Assembly: GCA_900540805.1 (NCBI GenBank)
Contig: UQHL01000038.1
Coordinates: 1 to 15,095, forward strand
DNA length: 15,095 bases
Source of the DNA: an uncultured Eubacteriales bacterium
GTDB lineage: Bacteria; Bacillota; Clostridia; Christensenellales; Borkfalkiaceae
Reading direction: 5' to 3'
Each line of letters opens with the position of its first letter. Positions within the stretch are counted from its first letter, which is position 1. The notes under the pieces were generated by a model. The model was not told where the DNA came from and did not search any database. It worked only from the letters and a program-made list of their open reading frames with translations. The position numbers and the translations under genes are program-made. Below, one piece after another: positions 1 to 7,485 of this stretch.

Positions 1-1496
1 ACGAAGCGTTTGACAAGCTTCAGGAGACGTTGAACCGCTACGGTATCCTTTACGACCTCCTCGATGAAAGATTGCTGCGCGAGTACGGGTGCGCGGAAGA
101 CAAAACATTGAACGTGGGGAAAAGGGCGTATGATTTCGTCGTGGTGCCCGAATGCGAAAATTTGTCCGCTTCCACGAAAAAGGTGCTGGAGACCTTTGCC
201 GAAAACGGGGGAAAGCTCGTTGCGGCAGGCGTCCCGCGCTATACGGACGGAAAGGCGGACGCTTGGGAATTTCTGCGTTCGAACACGACGTTGGAAGAGA
301 TCGCGTCGAAAGGAAAAATACGGCTCGAAACGGACGGCAGGGCGGAATATACCTATCGGAAAGGGGACGGATTCGAGTTCCTTTATATCGTTAACGTGGA
401 AAAAGAACCCGCGCACGTGGTCATGCCCGCAGGATATTCGCGCGTCGATCTTTTGAAACTGAAGGTGTTCGAACAAAGCCGGGAGATCATTCTCGGCGGC
501 GGAGAGAGCATATTGCTCATGCCCGTCCCGGGAGAAAAAAATATTCCCTACGGCGAGGAAAAAGAACTTACGTCGGAATTTCGTTTTGCGGGCGCGACAG
601 ACAACAATCTCACTTTGGATATGGTACGAATCAGTTTCGACGGCGTATCTTACGGAGAAGAAAAGCCGCTTGTGGAAGTATTCGACAGGCTTTTGCGCGA
701 GAAATACGAAGGAAAACTGTGCGTCAAATATTCGTTTACCGTCAGGGGCAGGGGAGCGAAACTGTTGATTCGCCGCGAAAAGGGAAAGTATCTCTCGTCT
801 TCCCTCAACGGGCAGGCATTGAATTTTACCGAGAGCGCCTACGACTTTATGTTTGAGGAAGCGGATATTTCCGCGACGGTAAGAGAAGGAATAAACGACT
901 ATATCAACGAGCTGAATTTTTACGAACGCCCTCATGTGTTTTGGGCACTTTATGCGCCGGAGGCGACGGAGAGCGTGAGAAACTGCCTCTGGTACGATAC
1001 CGAGCTGGAAAACGTATATCTGCGCGGGGATTTCTCCGTGGACGGAGAACGTGCGCTCGAAGCGCCGTGCGCGCCCGACGGTATGGATAATCTGGAAAAA
1101 GGCGGTTTTCCGAACTTCGCGGGTAAGGTGAAGTTTTCCGCGGTGGTATTCGGAGAAAAAAAGCGCGCGAAACTGAAGGTGGAAGGAAATTATACCGCCG
1201 TGGAAGTATTTGTAAACGGCAGGGAAGCGGGCAGCTGCCTTTTCGGAAAAGAAATAGAAATAGAGCTGAAAGAAGAAAAGGAAAACGAAGTGGAGCTGGT
1301 CATGGTTTCCTCTCTTCGGAATATGTTTGGGCCTCTGCATCTCAAAGGCGACGAAGACGGCGGCGTCGGGCCGTTCAGCTTCACAATGCGAGGTGCGTGG
1401 AAAGAGGGAATGTGCGAAGTTTTCGATCCAGCTTACCGATTGAGGCCTTTCGGCATCAAAAGTATACGAATAGCCTTTGAGCAAACAGATTCTTAA
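1..1496 (+). CDS. Glycoside hydrolase, C-terminal portion (5' end outside window)
   Basis: The reading frame is open from base 3 to the TAA at 1494-1496, so about 497 codons of a larger protein are visible; a TTG at 30 lies inside the open frame and is not a believable start. Near the visible N-terminus, NRYGILYDLLDERLL, then YDFVVVPECENLS and a segment ending NGGKLVAAG, read like the Rossmann-like region after the catalytic barrel in large bacterial glycosidases of the GH2/GH106-like kind. A beta-rich stretch follows. The last ~150 residues look like a galactose-binding-type beta-sandwich: YLRGDFSV, GFPNFAGKVKFS, VEVFVNGREAG, and the late motif SLRNMFGPLHLKGDE with VGPFSF, which recalls the NLLGPHH segment of such enzymes. 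The catalytic barrel is off-window, so substrate and exact GH family cannot be read. Likely role: hydrolysis of plant or host glycans (inference). No terminator is seen after the stop. Confidence 0.75.
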   Translation, partial: EAFDKLQETLNRYGILYDLLDERLLREYGCAEDKTLNVGKRAYDFVVVPECENLSASTKKVLETFAENGGKLVAAGVPRYTDGKADAWEFLRSNTTLEEIASKGKIRLETDGRAEYTYRKGDGFEFLYIVNVEKEPAHVVMPAGYSRVDLLKLKVFEQSREIILGGGESILLMPVPGEKNIPYGEEKELTSEFRFAGATDNNLTLDMVRISFDGVSYGEEKPLVEVFDRLLREKYEGKLCVKYSFTVRGRGAKLLIRREKGKYLSSSLNGQALNFTESAYDFMFEEADISATVREGINDYINELNFYERPHVFWALYAPEATESVRNCLWYDTELENVYLRGDFSVDGERALEAPCAPDGMDNLEKGGFPNFAGKVKFSAVVFGEKKRAKLKVEGNYTAVEVFVNGREAGSCLFGKEIEIELKEEKENEVELVMVSSLRNMFGPLHLKGDEDGGVGPFSFTMRGAWKEGMCEVFDPAYRLRPFGIKSIRIAFEQTDS

Positions 1497-1671
1497 AATT
1501 GTGCGTCAAGAGAAATCTTTTAAGGGATTAGAAATCGGCGTTTATAAGGGGAGCGATATCTTATGTAAAAACAATCCGGAAGATAGAAAAGAATAAAAAT
1601 CATTAAAGTAATACGGAAGCGAACAGTATAGTAAAGGTATCGGTTTTGAAAACATAGCAGGTAAATCTCCA

Positions 1672-2118
1672 TATAATCCGAGAGTCCGTGCGAAGCAGGC
1701 GGAGAAGCGGCATTTCTGCGATCCCGCGCTCGCGTGTGCGTTGTTAAAGGCTGCGCCTGAGCGTTTGATCGGCGACCTTGAAACCTTCGGATTTTTGTTT
1801 GAAGCTCTCGTGGAGCGCGATTTGAAAATTTACGCGGAATCCTTCGGCGCGAACGTATTCCATTATCAGGATTATAACAATAAAGAGATTGATGCCGTTA
1901 TTGAGCTTGAAAACGGAAGCTGGTGTGCTTTTGAAATAAAGCTCGGAGCAAATCAAATAGAAAAAGCGGCAACGGAGCTTATTGCATTGAGAGATGACAT
2001 TGTAAAGGACGGCGGCATCGCACCTTCCATTCTTTGCGTTATCTGCGGTATGTCTAACGCTGCGTATGTAAGACCTGACGGCGTCTTCGTAATTCCCATT
2101 ACCGCCCTGAAAAATTAA
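1672..2118 (+). pseudogene. DUF4143 C-terminal fragment of an AAA ATPase
   Basis: The translation has the C-terminal signature of DUF4143 proteins, which are ~400-residue AAA ATPases: YNPRVRAKQAEKRHF, DPALACALL, then DLETFGFLFEALVERDLKIYA, and the PD-(D/E)XK-like core EIDAVIELENGSWCAFEIKLG. Only about 148 codons remain. The ATPase half (P-loop, Walker B) and the front of DUF4143 are missing. The in-frame open stretch begins after a TAA near 1609-1611, but the recognisable homology starts only around 1672; upstream codons look random. The first usable start is TTG at 1741, inside the conserved domain and without a good ribosome binding site. I therefore call it a 5'-truncated relic, not a working gene. 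Full-length relatives are common orphan genes in Bacillota and archaea with no settled function. It may mark a deletion or insertion boundary at about 1660. Confidence 0.7.
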
Positions 2119-2202
2119 ATAGACGAACCATTACATTTACCTGCTTTTTACGCTTACTTTTATGCCAATTTTAAGCGTAGAAAAAAGGTGATTCCTGTCG
2201 AA

Positions 2203-2399
2203 GCGTTTTCTTTGTCTACTGCATATCAGTTTTTGCGTTTTGAGAGAGGGCTGTTGACTATTTTCGGGAATATGGTATATTACGGCAGAAGAAAAGATTG
2301 GGGTAGGGGAACGGTTTGCTTGTCACCGGGTGAGCTTCGTTTGGGAGAGGATTAGACCACATGTTTGACCGTCTACGGCTTTGGACTACGTAGAAACAG
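2203..2399 (+). repeat. 197-bp direct repeat, copy A
   Basis: This block matches 10076-10272 in the same orientation, without a single gap. I count about 18 mismatches in 197 positions by hand (~91% identity). It starts with GCGTTTTCTTTGTCTACTGC and ends at GAAACAG; the flanks on either side do not match clearly. It contains a sigma70-like promoter and a downstream segment with CTACG...CTACG direct repeats. It holds no convincing coding frame. It could be an arm region of an integrative element, the front of a small RNA gene, or a short non-autonomous element. Confidence 0.85.
2254..2281 (+). promoter_or_regulatory. Putative sigma70 promoter inside repeat copy A
   Basis: TTGACT (2254-2259) and TATATT (2276-2281) are separated by 16 bp. 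Both hexamers and the spacing are kept in repeat copy B, with one spacer change. Any transcript would run rightwards into a non-coding stretch. No ribosome binding site with a following frame is evident, so a non-coding product is the simplest reading if the promoter is active. Confidence 0.45.
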
Positions 2400-2826
2400 C
2401 ATTAGAACGGCGGCAATATTGGAAAAATATATTTGGACGCCGGGTGAGTATAAAAGACAACCCTATGGTAAGCGGAGTGACAACGACTTTCTATTATAGC
2501 GGCAATACGTGAATGAGTGAAGACAAGAGTAGAGGACAAAAGTTACGGTATTACTACGATCGAGAAAGGATTGTGCGGATTCAGATATTATAACGAAAGT
2601 AAATGGAATGCATATAGCTACGTAAAAAACTGCAGGTGATATTATTTTTATAAAGGATAATATGGGGTGTCATTAGTGAGAAGTAAAAGCCCTGGGCATC
2701 GTAATTACGGGGAAACAGAAAAAATACTATAAAAACACAGAAAACAGCGTCTAACCCCATGAAATAACAATCGTTTCGGAATTTCAGCAAGAGAGTTCCA
2801 ATTTTTTTTTGTTTTAGCGTTGTATG
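2400..2826. other. Non-coding stretch between repeat A and the LysR terminator
   Basis: About 430 bases with no frame I would defend. All frames are interrupted and the longest candidate, on the minus strand, has no family resemblance or ribosome binding site. A weak likeness to the tRNA-Pro anticodon arm occurs near 2431-2449 (tttggacgccgggtgag) but is too poor to call. The region looks like decayed DNA. Confidence 0.5.
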
Positions 2827-2853
2827 AAAAAAAGGACTTCGAATTTGAAGCCC
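2827..2853 (-). terminator. Rho-independent terminator of the LysR gene
   Basis: Read on the minus strand, a 7-bp stem GGGCTTC/GAAGTCC (one G-T pair) with a 6-base loop is followed by TTTTTTT. It begins 8 bases beyond the LysR stop codon, so it ends that transcript. Confidence 0.8.
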
Positions 2854-2860
2854 TTATCGA

Positions 2861-3742
2861 TTAGTTTAATAACTTTTTATTCAGCAGTTCCAAAAACTTT
2901 TCGGCGGGTTTGGAAAAGACTTGATACTTTTTCCATACCATAACGAGGGATGTCTCAATCATCGGCTTGAGAGGACGAAAACAAAGTTCACTGTTGCCTG
3001 CCGTATTGATAAGCCGATCCAAGCCGAAGGCATATCCTAAACCTTGTTTTACAAATACAGACGCGTTGTATACAAGATTATAAGTGGCGACGACATTCAT
3101 GCTGTCGGCATCCTTTTGAAACCAATCGAACAAAGCGTTGCGTTTCATCGTCTGTTCAGAACGAATAATCGGTACGTCATGTAAATCTTCGGGGGTAATA
3201 AATTCCTTTTCTGCAAGAGGACTGTCTTTTCGCATCAATACGCCCCAAGTATCTTTGAGCGGCAGACGCAGATATTCATATTTTTTGATGTCGGCAGGCT
3301 CTACCAAAATGCCGAAATCAAGTAAACCCTTATCAAGTTTTTCCGTTACGTCGCTTGCATCGCCGCTGTATAAGTGGAATGTGATATTCGGATTTTCCGT
3401 GTGCAACTCTTTTGCGACTTGGGCAATCGTTTCTATTGCATAGGATTCGCCTCCGCCAATATAAATATCGCCGCTGATACTTTCGATTGGCGCTGAAATT
3501 TCCGATTGTGTTTTTTCGTAAAGCGCAAGCATTTCTTCCGCACGCTTACGGAGCAGTATTCCTGTTTCCGTGAGCGTTATTTTTTTATTTCCGCGTAAGA
3601 ACAGTTGCTTGCCGATTTCCTTTTCAAGATTTTGCATTTGTCTGGACAAACTCGGTTGTGTCATATATAAAAATTCTGCAGCTTTAGATATGCTATGTTC
3701 GCGTGCAATTGCAAGAAAATATTTCAGTTCCCGTATTTCCAT
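2861..3742 (-). CDS. LysR-family transcriptional regulator
   Basis: A 293-residue protein, the normal LysR length. Residues 1-60 form the winged helix-turn-helix: MEIRELKYFLAIAREHSISKA, then TQPSLSRQMQNLEKEIGKQLF in the recognition region. The rest is a two-lobed periplasmic-binding-type effector domain, starting near ISGDIYIGGGES and including DFGILVEP and VKQGLGYAFG. ATG at 3742 is supported by AAGGAG on the minus strand (3753-3758) ten bases upstream. The gene is divergent from the redox operon at 3883, the classical LysR arrangement, so it probably activates that operon in response to a small ligand and represses itself. The effector is unknown; an electrophile, quinone or aldehyde would suit the neighbours (inference). 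It has its own terminator at 2827-2853. Confidence 0.93.
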   Translation of the reverse strand: MEIRELKYFLAIAREHSISKAAEFLYMTQPSLSRQMQNLEKEIGKQLFLRGNKKITLTETGILLRKRAEEMLALYEKTQSEISAPIESISGDIYIGGGESYAIETIAQVAKELHTENPNITFHLYSGDASDVTEKLDKGLLDFGILVEPADIKKYEYLRLPLKDTWGVLMRKDSPLAEKEFITPEDLHDVPIIRSEQTMKRNALFDWFQKDADSMNVVATYNLVYNASVFVKQGLGYAFGLDRLINTAGNSELCFRPLKPMIETSLVMVWKKYQVFSKPAEKFLELLNKKLLN

Positions 3743-3771
3743 AGTCTATACGCTCCTTACCTGTTTTATAT

Positions 3772-3800
3772 ATTATAGCAAAACTTGTCATGCGCGTCAA
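3772..3800 (-). promoter_or_regulatory. Promoter of the LysR gene
   Basis: On the minus strand TTGACG (3795-3800) and TATAAT (3772-3777) are 17 bp apart, followed by AAGGAG at 3753-3758 and the LysR ATG. The fit to a housekeeping sigma promoter is near perfect. Confidence 0.8.
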
Positions 3801-3820
3801 GCATAGCAACATCATGCAAC
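3801..3820. promoter_or_regulatory. Possible LysR operator between the divergent promoters
   Basis: GCAT (3801-3804) and ATGC (3814-3817) form an inverted repeat with a 9-base gap, overlapping two direct copies of GCAAC (3806-3810, 3816-3820). The site lies just upstream of both -35 boxes, where a LysR activation site sits relative to its target promoter. The half-sites are short and the T-N11-A consensus is not exact, so this is a candidate only. Confidence 0.4.
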
Positions 3821-3828
3821 ATAGGTAT

Positions 3829-3857
3829 TTGACATAAGTTCTTACGGATAGTAAAAT
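3829..3857 (+). promoter_or_regulatory. Promoter of the redox operon
   Basis: TTGACA (3829-3834), 17-bp spacer, TAAAAT (3852-3857). The start codon at 3883 follows with AAGGAG at 3868-3873. This is the only clear promoter ahead of the eight closely spaced rightward genes, so it probably drives the whole unit to the terminator at 9172-9199. Confidence 0.8.
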
Positions 3858-3882
3858 ATAAGTGAAAAAGGAGTTCTTTCGA

Positions 3883-4113
3883 ATGAACATAAACAGTAAT
3901 TCGGTTCGTCAAAATTTGATTGACGCAGGCTGTAACGATAATGAAATCACTCGCTTTTTAGAGAGTTCAACGACGCGAGAGCAGCTACTGATTTTAGACA
4001 CTGAAAGAAAAAGACTTATAGACGAGTATCATAATTACGCAAAAAAATTGGATTGTTTAGACTATCTCATTTATCAACTAAAAAAGGAAAAGACTGATGC
4101 TGACAAACGATAA
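3883..4113 (+). CDS. Small unknown protein, first gene of the redox operon
   Basis: A 76-residue protein. I chose ATG 3883 because AAGGAG (3868-3873) is nine bases upstream; an in-frame GTG at 3862 would place that site inside the gene. The sequence is highly charged and helical: VRQNLIDAGCNDNEITRFLE near the start and KLDCLDYLIYQLKKEK near the end, with heptad-like spacing in the second half that suggests a helical hairpin or coiled coil. I recall similar small proteins beside LysR/oxidoreductase clusters in gut Clostridia, but know no function. It has two cysteines, no signal peptide and no membrane segment. Its 3' end overlaps the acetyltransferase start by 17 bases, which implies translational coupling. 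It may be an adaptor or regulator for the operon (inference). Confidence 0.8.
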   Translation: MNINSNSVRQNLIDAGCNDNEITRFLESSTTREQLLILDTERKRLIDEYHNYAKKLDCLDYLIYQLKKEKTDADKR

Positions 4114-4657
4114 ATGCAACGACTGCGAAGAGTTAGCAAGACTGCACTTTCAGGCGCAGGAATTGATACGAAAATTAAATGAAGTTCCTGTCGATGACAT
4201 GGACATAAGAAAATCAATTGTTAACAAATTGTTCGGACACGCAGGAAGTAATTTACGATTGCATCTTCCTTTTCGTGTGGATATCGGTTGCAATATATTT
4301 ATCGGCGACAATGCACTTATCAATCAGAATTGTACCTTTTTAGATTTGGGGACAATCACGATAGGCAGCCGCGTTCTAATTGCTCCCGACGTAAAAATTT
4401 ACACGGCAACACATCCTCTTGATGCAAGCAAGCGGTGCTATGAAACGGCTGACGGCAAAGCAAAAATATTTAATATTGCCAAGCCCGTTACGATTGAGGA
4501 CGACGTATGGATCGGCGGCGGAGCAATCATTCTGCCCGGCGTGACGATTGGAAACGGCGCGGTTGTCGGCGCGGGCAGCGTGGTAACGAAAGACGTTCCC
4601 GACAATACCGTCGTAGCGGGCAATCCTGCAAAAATAATAAAAAAATTATCGGTTTAA
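4097..4657 (+). CDS. Sugar O-acetyltransferase (maltose/galactoside type, hexapeptide fold)
   Basis: A 186-residue cytoplasmic enzyme of the Maa/LacA type that moves acetyl from acetyl-CoA to a sugar hydroxyl. The N-terminal ~55 residues are the short helical Mac-like domain (LARLHFQAQELIRKLNE). A left-handed beta-helix of hexapeptide repeats follows: IGCNIFIGDNALINQNC, then ITIGSRVLIAPDV. The catalytic histidine is H106 in TATHPLD, and the usual loop asparagine is N76. The C-terminal coils VWIGGGAIILPGVTIGNGA and VVTKDVPDN with AGNPAKIIKKL are the acetyl-CoA-binding end. Length is normal and all key residues are present. The family is often annotated for detoxifying non-metabolised sugars; the true acceptor here is unknown. 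ATG 4097 follows AAGGAA (4084-4089) and overlaps the previous gene; the next gene begins 14 bases after its stop. Confidence 0.93.
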   Translation: MLTNDKCNDCEELARLHFQAQELIRKLNEVPVDDMDIRKSIVNKLFGHAGSNLRLHLPFRVDIGCNIFIGDNALINQNCTFLDLGTITIGSRVLIAPDVKIYTATHPLDASKRCYETADGKAKIFNIAKPVTIEDDVWIGGGAIILPGVTIGNGAVVGAGSVVTKDVPDNTVVAGNPAKIIKKLSV

Positions 4658-4661
4658 GGAG
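4656..4661 (+). promoter_or_regulatory. Ribosome binding site that fixes an ATA start
   Basis: AAGGAG lies ten bases before the ATA at 4672-4674. Downstream codons read as the normal N-terminus of the hydrolase family (KSAYNGYTFPLN), and no ATG, GTG or TTG falls near this site in the right frame. An ATG at 4662 is out of frame. Confidence 0.75.
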
Positions 4662-4671
4662 ATGATAAACT

Positions 4672-5634
4672 ATAAAATCAGCATACAACGGCTATACTTT
4701 TCCACTTAACGACAATGTAACAAGAACAAAAGTCAAATTCCGTAATCGCTACGGTATCGAACTTGCGGGCGACCTTTATACACCGAATACCATAGCGGGC
4801 AAACTGTCAGCCATTGCAGTTTGCGGTCCTTTCGGTGCGGTAAAAGAACAGGCATCGGGTTTTTACGCCAATCAACTTGCGGCTCGCGGATTTGCGGCGC
4901 TTGCGTTCGACCCGTCCTTTATCGGTGAAAGCGGCGGACAGGTGCGTAACGTGGCGTCGCCCGACATCAATACCGAAGATTTCAGCGCGGCTGTCGATTT
5001 TCTTTCCGTACAGGATAACATCAATGCGGAGCAAATCGGTATCTTGGGCATTTGCGGTTTCGGAGGATTTGCGCTCAACGCGGCGGCAATGGATATCCGT
5101 ATCAAAGCGACGGTAACGGCTACAATGTACGATATGTGCAGAGTGAACGCCAACGGCTATTTTGACGGTGCAGACAATGCAGACGCTCGCTATGAAATGA
5201 AAAAGGCGCTCAATGCACAGCGCAGCGTTGACTTTGTGAGCGGCGACTACAAAAGAGCGGGCGGCGTTGCCGATCCTATGCCCGACGGCGCGCCCGATTA
5301 CTTTAAGGACTACTATGCCTATTACAAAACAGAACGAGGTTATGCGGAACGGTCGCTCAATTCAAACGACGGTTGGAATGTAACGAGTGCGCTTTCGTTC
5401 GTCAATATGACAATCAACAATTACAGCCACGAAATTCGTTCCGCCGTTCTTATTTTGCATGGAGAAAAAGCACACTCCTGCTATTTTTCAAAGGATGCGT
5501 TTGCAAAACTTACGGGCGACAATAAGCAACTTTTAATCATCCCCGACGCCGTGCATACCGACTTATACGACAGAGCGGACATCATTCCGTTTGATAAATT
5601 AGCGGCATTCTACCGTAAATATTTGGAGGTATAA
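4672..5634 (+). CDS. Alpha/beta hydrolase with apparent ATA start codon
   Basis: The frame is 320 codons long and conserved from its first residues: KSAYNGYTFPLNDNVTR, then YGIELAGDLYTP, VCGPFGAVKEQ and the G-F-A-A-L-A-F-D-P-S strand typical of this COG1073-like family. The nucleophile elbow is GICGFGG with Cys128, as in dienelactone hydrolases, in place of serine. The catalytic histidine is probably H295 in PDAVHTDLYD; the acid residue is unclear, perhaps in the loop after LILHGEKAHS. The first codon at the expected place is ATA (4672), ten bases after AAGGAG, where ATG would be normal. If ATA is not used, the first standard start is GTG 4942, which would delete the first 90 residues of the fold. 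So the gene is either expressed weakly from ATA, inactivated, or misread in the assembly. It is cytoplasmic, the third gene of the operon. Substrate unknown. Confidence 0.85.
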   Translation: MKSAYNGYTFPLNDNVTRTKVKFRNRYGIELAGDLYTPNTIAGKLSAIAVCGPFGAVKEQASGFYANQLAARGFAALAFDPSFIGESGGQVRNVASPDINTEDFSAAVDFLSVQDNINAEQIGILGICGFGGFALNAAAMDIRIKATVTATMYDMCRVNANGYFDGADNADARYEMKKALNAQRSVDFVSGDYKRAGGVADPMPDGAPDYFKDYYAYYKTERGYAERSLNSNDGWNVTSALSFVNMTINNYSHEIRSAVLILHGEKAHSCYFSKDAFAKLTGDNKQLLIIPDAVHTDLYDRADIIPFDKLAAFYRKYLEV

Positions 5635-5639
5635 ACACA

Positions 5640-6263
5640 ATGAAAGTATTACTTTTTAACGGCAGCAACAAGGTAAACGGCTGTACCTTTACCGCTCTTT
5701 CCGAAATAGCGAAAACGCTCAATGCCGAAGATATCGAAACGGAAATTTTGCAAATAGGAGCAAAGCCTATCCGCGACTGTATCGGCTGCAACGGCTGTAA
5801 CGGGAAAGGTCGTTGTGTATTTGATGACGATATAGTTAATGAATGGATAAACAAATGTAACACGGCAGACGGTTTTATATTCGGTACGCCCGTTTACTAT
5901 GCCCATCCGTCGGGGCGAATACTCTCTGCGATGGACAGATTGTTCTATGCCGCAGGAAATTACTTTACGCATAAACCCGCCGCCGTCATCGCATCGGCAA
6001 GGCGTGGCGGCACAACGGCAACGCTTGATACTCTTTCAAAATATTTCGGTATCGCACAAATGCCCGTTATTTCATCCACTTATTGGAATATGGTACACGG
6101 CAATACGCCCGAACAGACCATACAGGATTTAGAAGGTATGCAGACAATGCGCAATATCGGAAAGAATATGGCTTGGATATTAAAGTGTATTCAGACAGGT
6201 AAAAATGCAGGTATTGAAACGCCGACAGCGGAAACAACGGAATGGACGAACTTTATCAGATAA
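5640..6263 (+). CDS. Flavodoxin-family NAD(P)H-dependent oxidoreductase
   Basis: A 207-residue cytoplasmic protein of the NADPH-dependent FMN reductase/flavodoxin-like fold. The N-terminal strand KVLLFNGSNKVNGCT carries the FMN phosphate-binding loop (residues ~8-16). Cysteines 47, 50, 53 and 59 (DCIGCNGCNGKGRC) form the cluster seen in iron-sulfur-flavoprotein-like members, which may bind metal or act in redox. FGTPVYYAHPSGRILSAMDR is the second flavin-contact region, and RRGGTTATLDTL the third. Members reduce quinones, nitro compounds, azo dyes or supply reduced flavin; which one applies here cannot be told. ATG 5640 follows GGAGG (5625-5629), which lies within the end of the hydrolase gene. 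The C-terminus (TEWTNFIR) is typical, so the protein looks complete. Confidence 0.92.
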   Translation: MKVLLFNGSNKVNGCTFTALSEIAKTLNAEDIETEILQIGAKPIRDCIGCNGCNGKGRCVFDDDIVNEWINKCNTADGFIFGTPVYYAHPSGRILSAMDRLFYAAGNYFTHKPAAVIASARRGGTTATLDTLSKYFGIAQMPVISSTYWNMVHGNTPEQTIQDLEGMQTMRNIGKNMAWILKCIQTGKNAGIETPTAETTEWTNFIR

Positions 6264-6277
6264 AGGAGAGAAATTAT

Positions 6278-7228
6278 ATGAAAAATATAAACTTACCGAA
6301 AATTGCGCTCGGCGCTTGGTCTTGGGGAACAGGCGCAGCCGGCGGCGACCAAGTATTCGGCAATCATCTGTTTGAAGAACATTTGAAACCCGTTTACGAT
6401 AAGGCAATGCAATTGGGCTTGAATCTTTGGGACACCGCTGCCGTTTACGGAGAAGGCACTTCCGAAAGAATACTCGGAAATTTTATAAAAGACAGCGTGC
6501 GAGATAACGTGATAATATCCACGAAATTCACGCCGCAAATAGCGGAAGACGTACCGAACGCTATGCAAAAAATGCTTGACGGCAGTAAAGAGCGTTTGCA
6601 TACCGACATTATCGACGTATATTGGATACATAACCCTATGAATGTTGAAAAATGGACGCCCGAACTTATCCCTCTTGCCAAGAGCGGGCAAATTAAGAGC
6701 ATCGGCGTATCTAACCATAACCTTGAACAAATCAAGAGCGCAAACGAAATTCTTGCCGCAGAGGGGGTGAAAGTTTCTGCCGTGCAAAATCATTACAGCC
6801 TGTTGCACCGTTCTTCCGAATACGCGGGGATTTTAGACTACTGCAAACAAAACGGCATCGCGTTTTACGCCTATATGGTACTTGAACAGGGTGCGCTTAC
6901 GGGAAAATACGACGAACAGCATCCGTTCCCCGAATCCAGCGGCAGAGCGGAAGCATATAACGGTATTCTTCCTAAACTTTCTCCGCTCGTTGAAGCGTTA
7001 AGAGGTATCGGAAAAATTTACAATGCCACTCCTGCGCAGATTGCAATCGCTTGGGCAATCGCCAAAGGCACATTGCCGATTATCGGCGTAACCAAGTGCG
7101 AACAAGTAGAGGAAGCCTACGCCGCTATGCAAATTTCTTTAACACGGGATGAAGTGGAAAAATTGAGCGCGCTCGGAGACGAGATCGGCATCCATACGCT
7201 GCGCGAATGGGAAAAGGATATGGATTAA
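6278..7228 (+). CDS. Aldo/keto reductase
   Basis: A 316-residue (beta/alpha)8 NADPH-dependent reductase of carbonyl compounds. I chose ATG 6278 because AAGGAG (6263-6268) precedes it; an in-frame ATG at 6242 lies within the previous gene and adds 12 unlikely residues. The catalytic tetrad is visible: Asp52 and Tyr57 in WDTAAVYGEG, Lys83 in STKFTP and His118 in YWIHNPM. The segment IKSIGVSNHNLEQIKSA is the conserved family motif, and PAQIAIAWAIAKGTLPIIGV near the C-terminus binds the NADPH phosphate. It reads as intact, in contrast to the second aldo/keto reductase domain of this operon (7482-8954). It probably reduces aldehydes or ketones in the cytoplasm; the substrate is unknown. Confidence 0.94.
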   Translation: MKNINLPKIALGAWSWGTGAAGGDQVFGNHLFEEHLKPVYDKAMQLGLNLWDTAAVYGEGTSERILGNFIKDSVRDNVIISTKFTPQIAEDVPNAMQKMLDGSKERLHTDIIDVYWIHNPMNVEKWTPELIPLAKSGQIKSIGVSNHNLEQIKSANEILAAEGVKVSAVQNHYSLLHRSSEYAGILDYCKQNGIAFYAYMVLEQGALTGKYDEQHPFPESSGRAEAYNGILPKLSPLVEALRGIGKIYNATPAQIAIAWAIAKGTLPIIGVTKCEQVEEAYAAMQISLTRDEVEKLSALGDEIGIHTLREWEKDMD

Positions 7229-7245
7229 AAAGGATAAACGCTATT

Positions 7246-7485
7246 ATGAAAGAAGGTCAGGTTTTCTATGCGGGACGGGCAAAGCCCGACGGCTTTTGCG
7301 ATACGGCGTGGAGATGTATTTATCAGTATGTATTTGCCCTTGCCAACGGCGGCGGCAAAAACGGTTTTTTCTTCAACGATTGGGTAAGAGAGCCTTACAC
7401 AGCCATCGCCTGTTGCAACGACGGGTTACGCTCCGTAATTTTCAAGTTGGAAGCAACAAACGAGGAGGTCGAAAAAGATATATGA
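7246..7485 (+). CDS. TIGR04076-like small protein
   Basis: A 79-residue protein. ATG 7246 is chosen for the AAAAAGGA at 7227-7234; an earlier in-frame ATG (7207) lies inside the aldo/keto reductase gene. Conserved features match what I know of the TIGR04076 family: DGFCDTAW (residues 15-22), a central tryptophan (DWVREP) and paired cysteines in ACCNDGLRSVIFKLE (Cys56-Cys57). Four conserved-looking cysteines in so short a protein suggest metal binding or redox activity, but no biochemical role is known to me. Genes of this family often sit next to oxidoreductases in Clostridia, which fits here. Its TGA overlaps the ATG of the next gene (ATGA, 7482-7485), so the two are translationally coupled. 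Confidence 0.82.
   Translation: MKEGQVFYAGRAKPDGFCDTAWRCIYQYVFALANGGGKNGFFFNDWVREPYTAIACCNDGLRSVIFKLEATNEEVEKDI

Noticed and set aside
1190..1384. Minus-strand open frame within the glycosidase gene
   Set aside because: Shadow of the real coding frame; serine-rich composition comes from the antisense of Glu/Lys codons.
2431..2449. Weak likeness to the tRNA-Pro anticodon-arm 3' side downstream of repeat copy A
   Set aside because: About 12 of 18 bases match with gaps and the T arm and CCA are absent. Not enough for a second attachment site.
4942..5634. Hydrolase starting at GTG 4942
   Set aside because: Conserved family sequence extends 90 codons upstream to a position directly behind a strong ribosome binding site, so this start would remove part of the fold.
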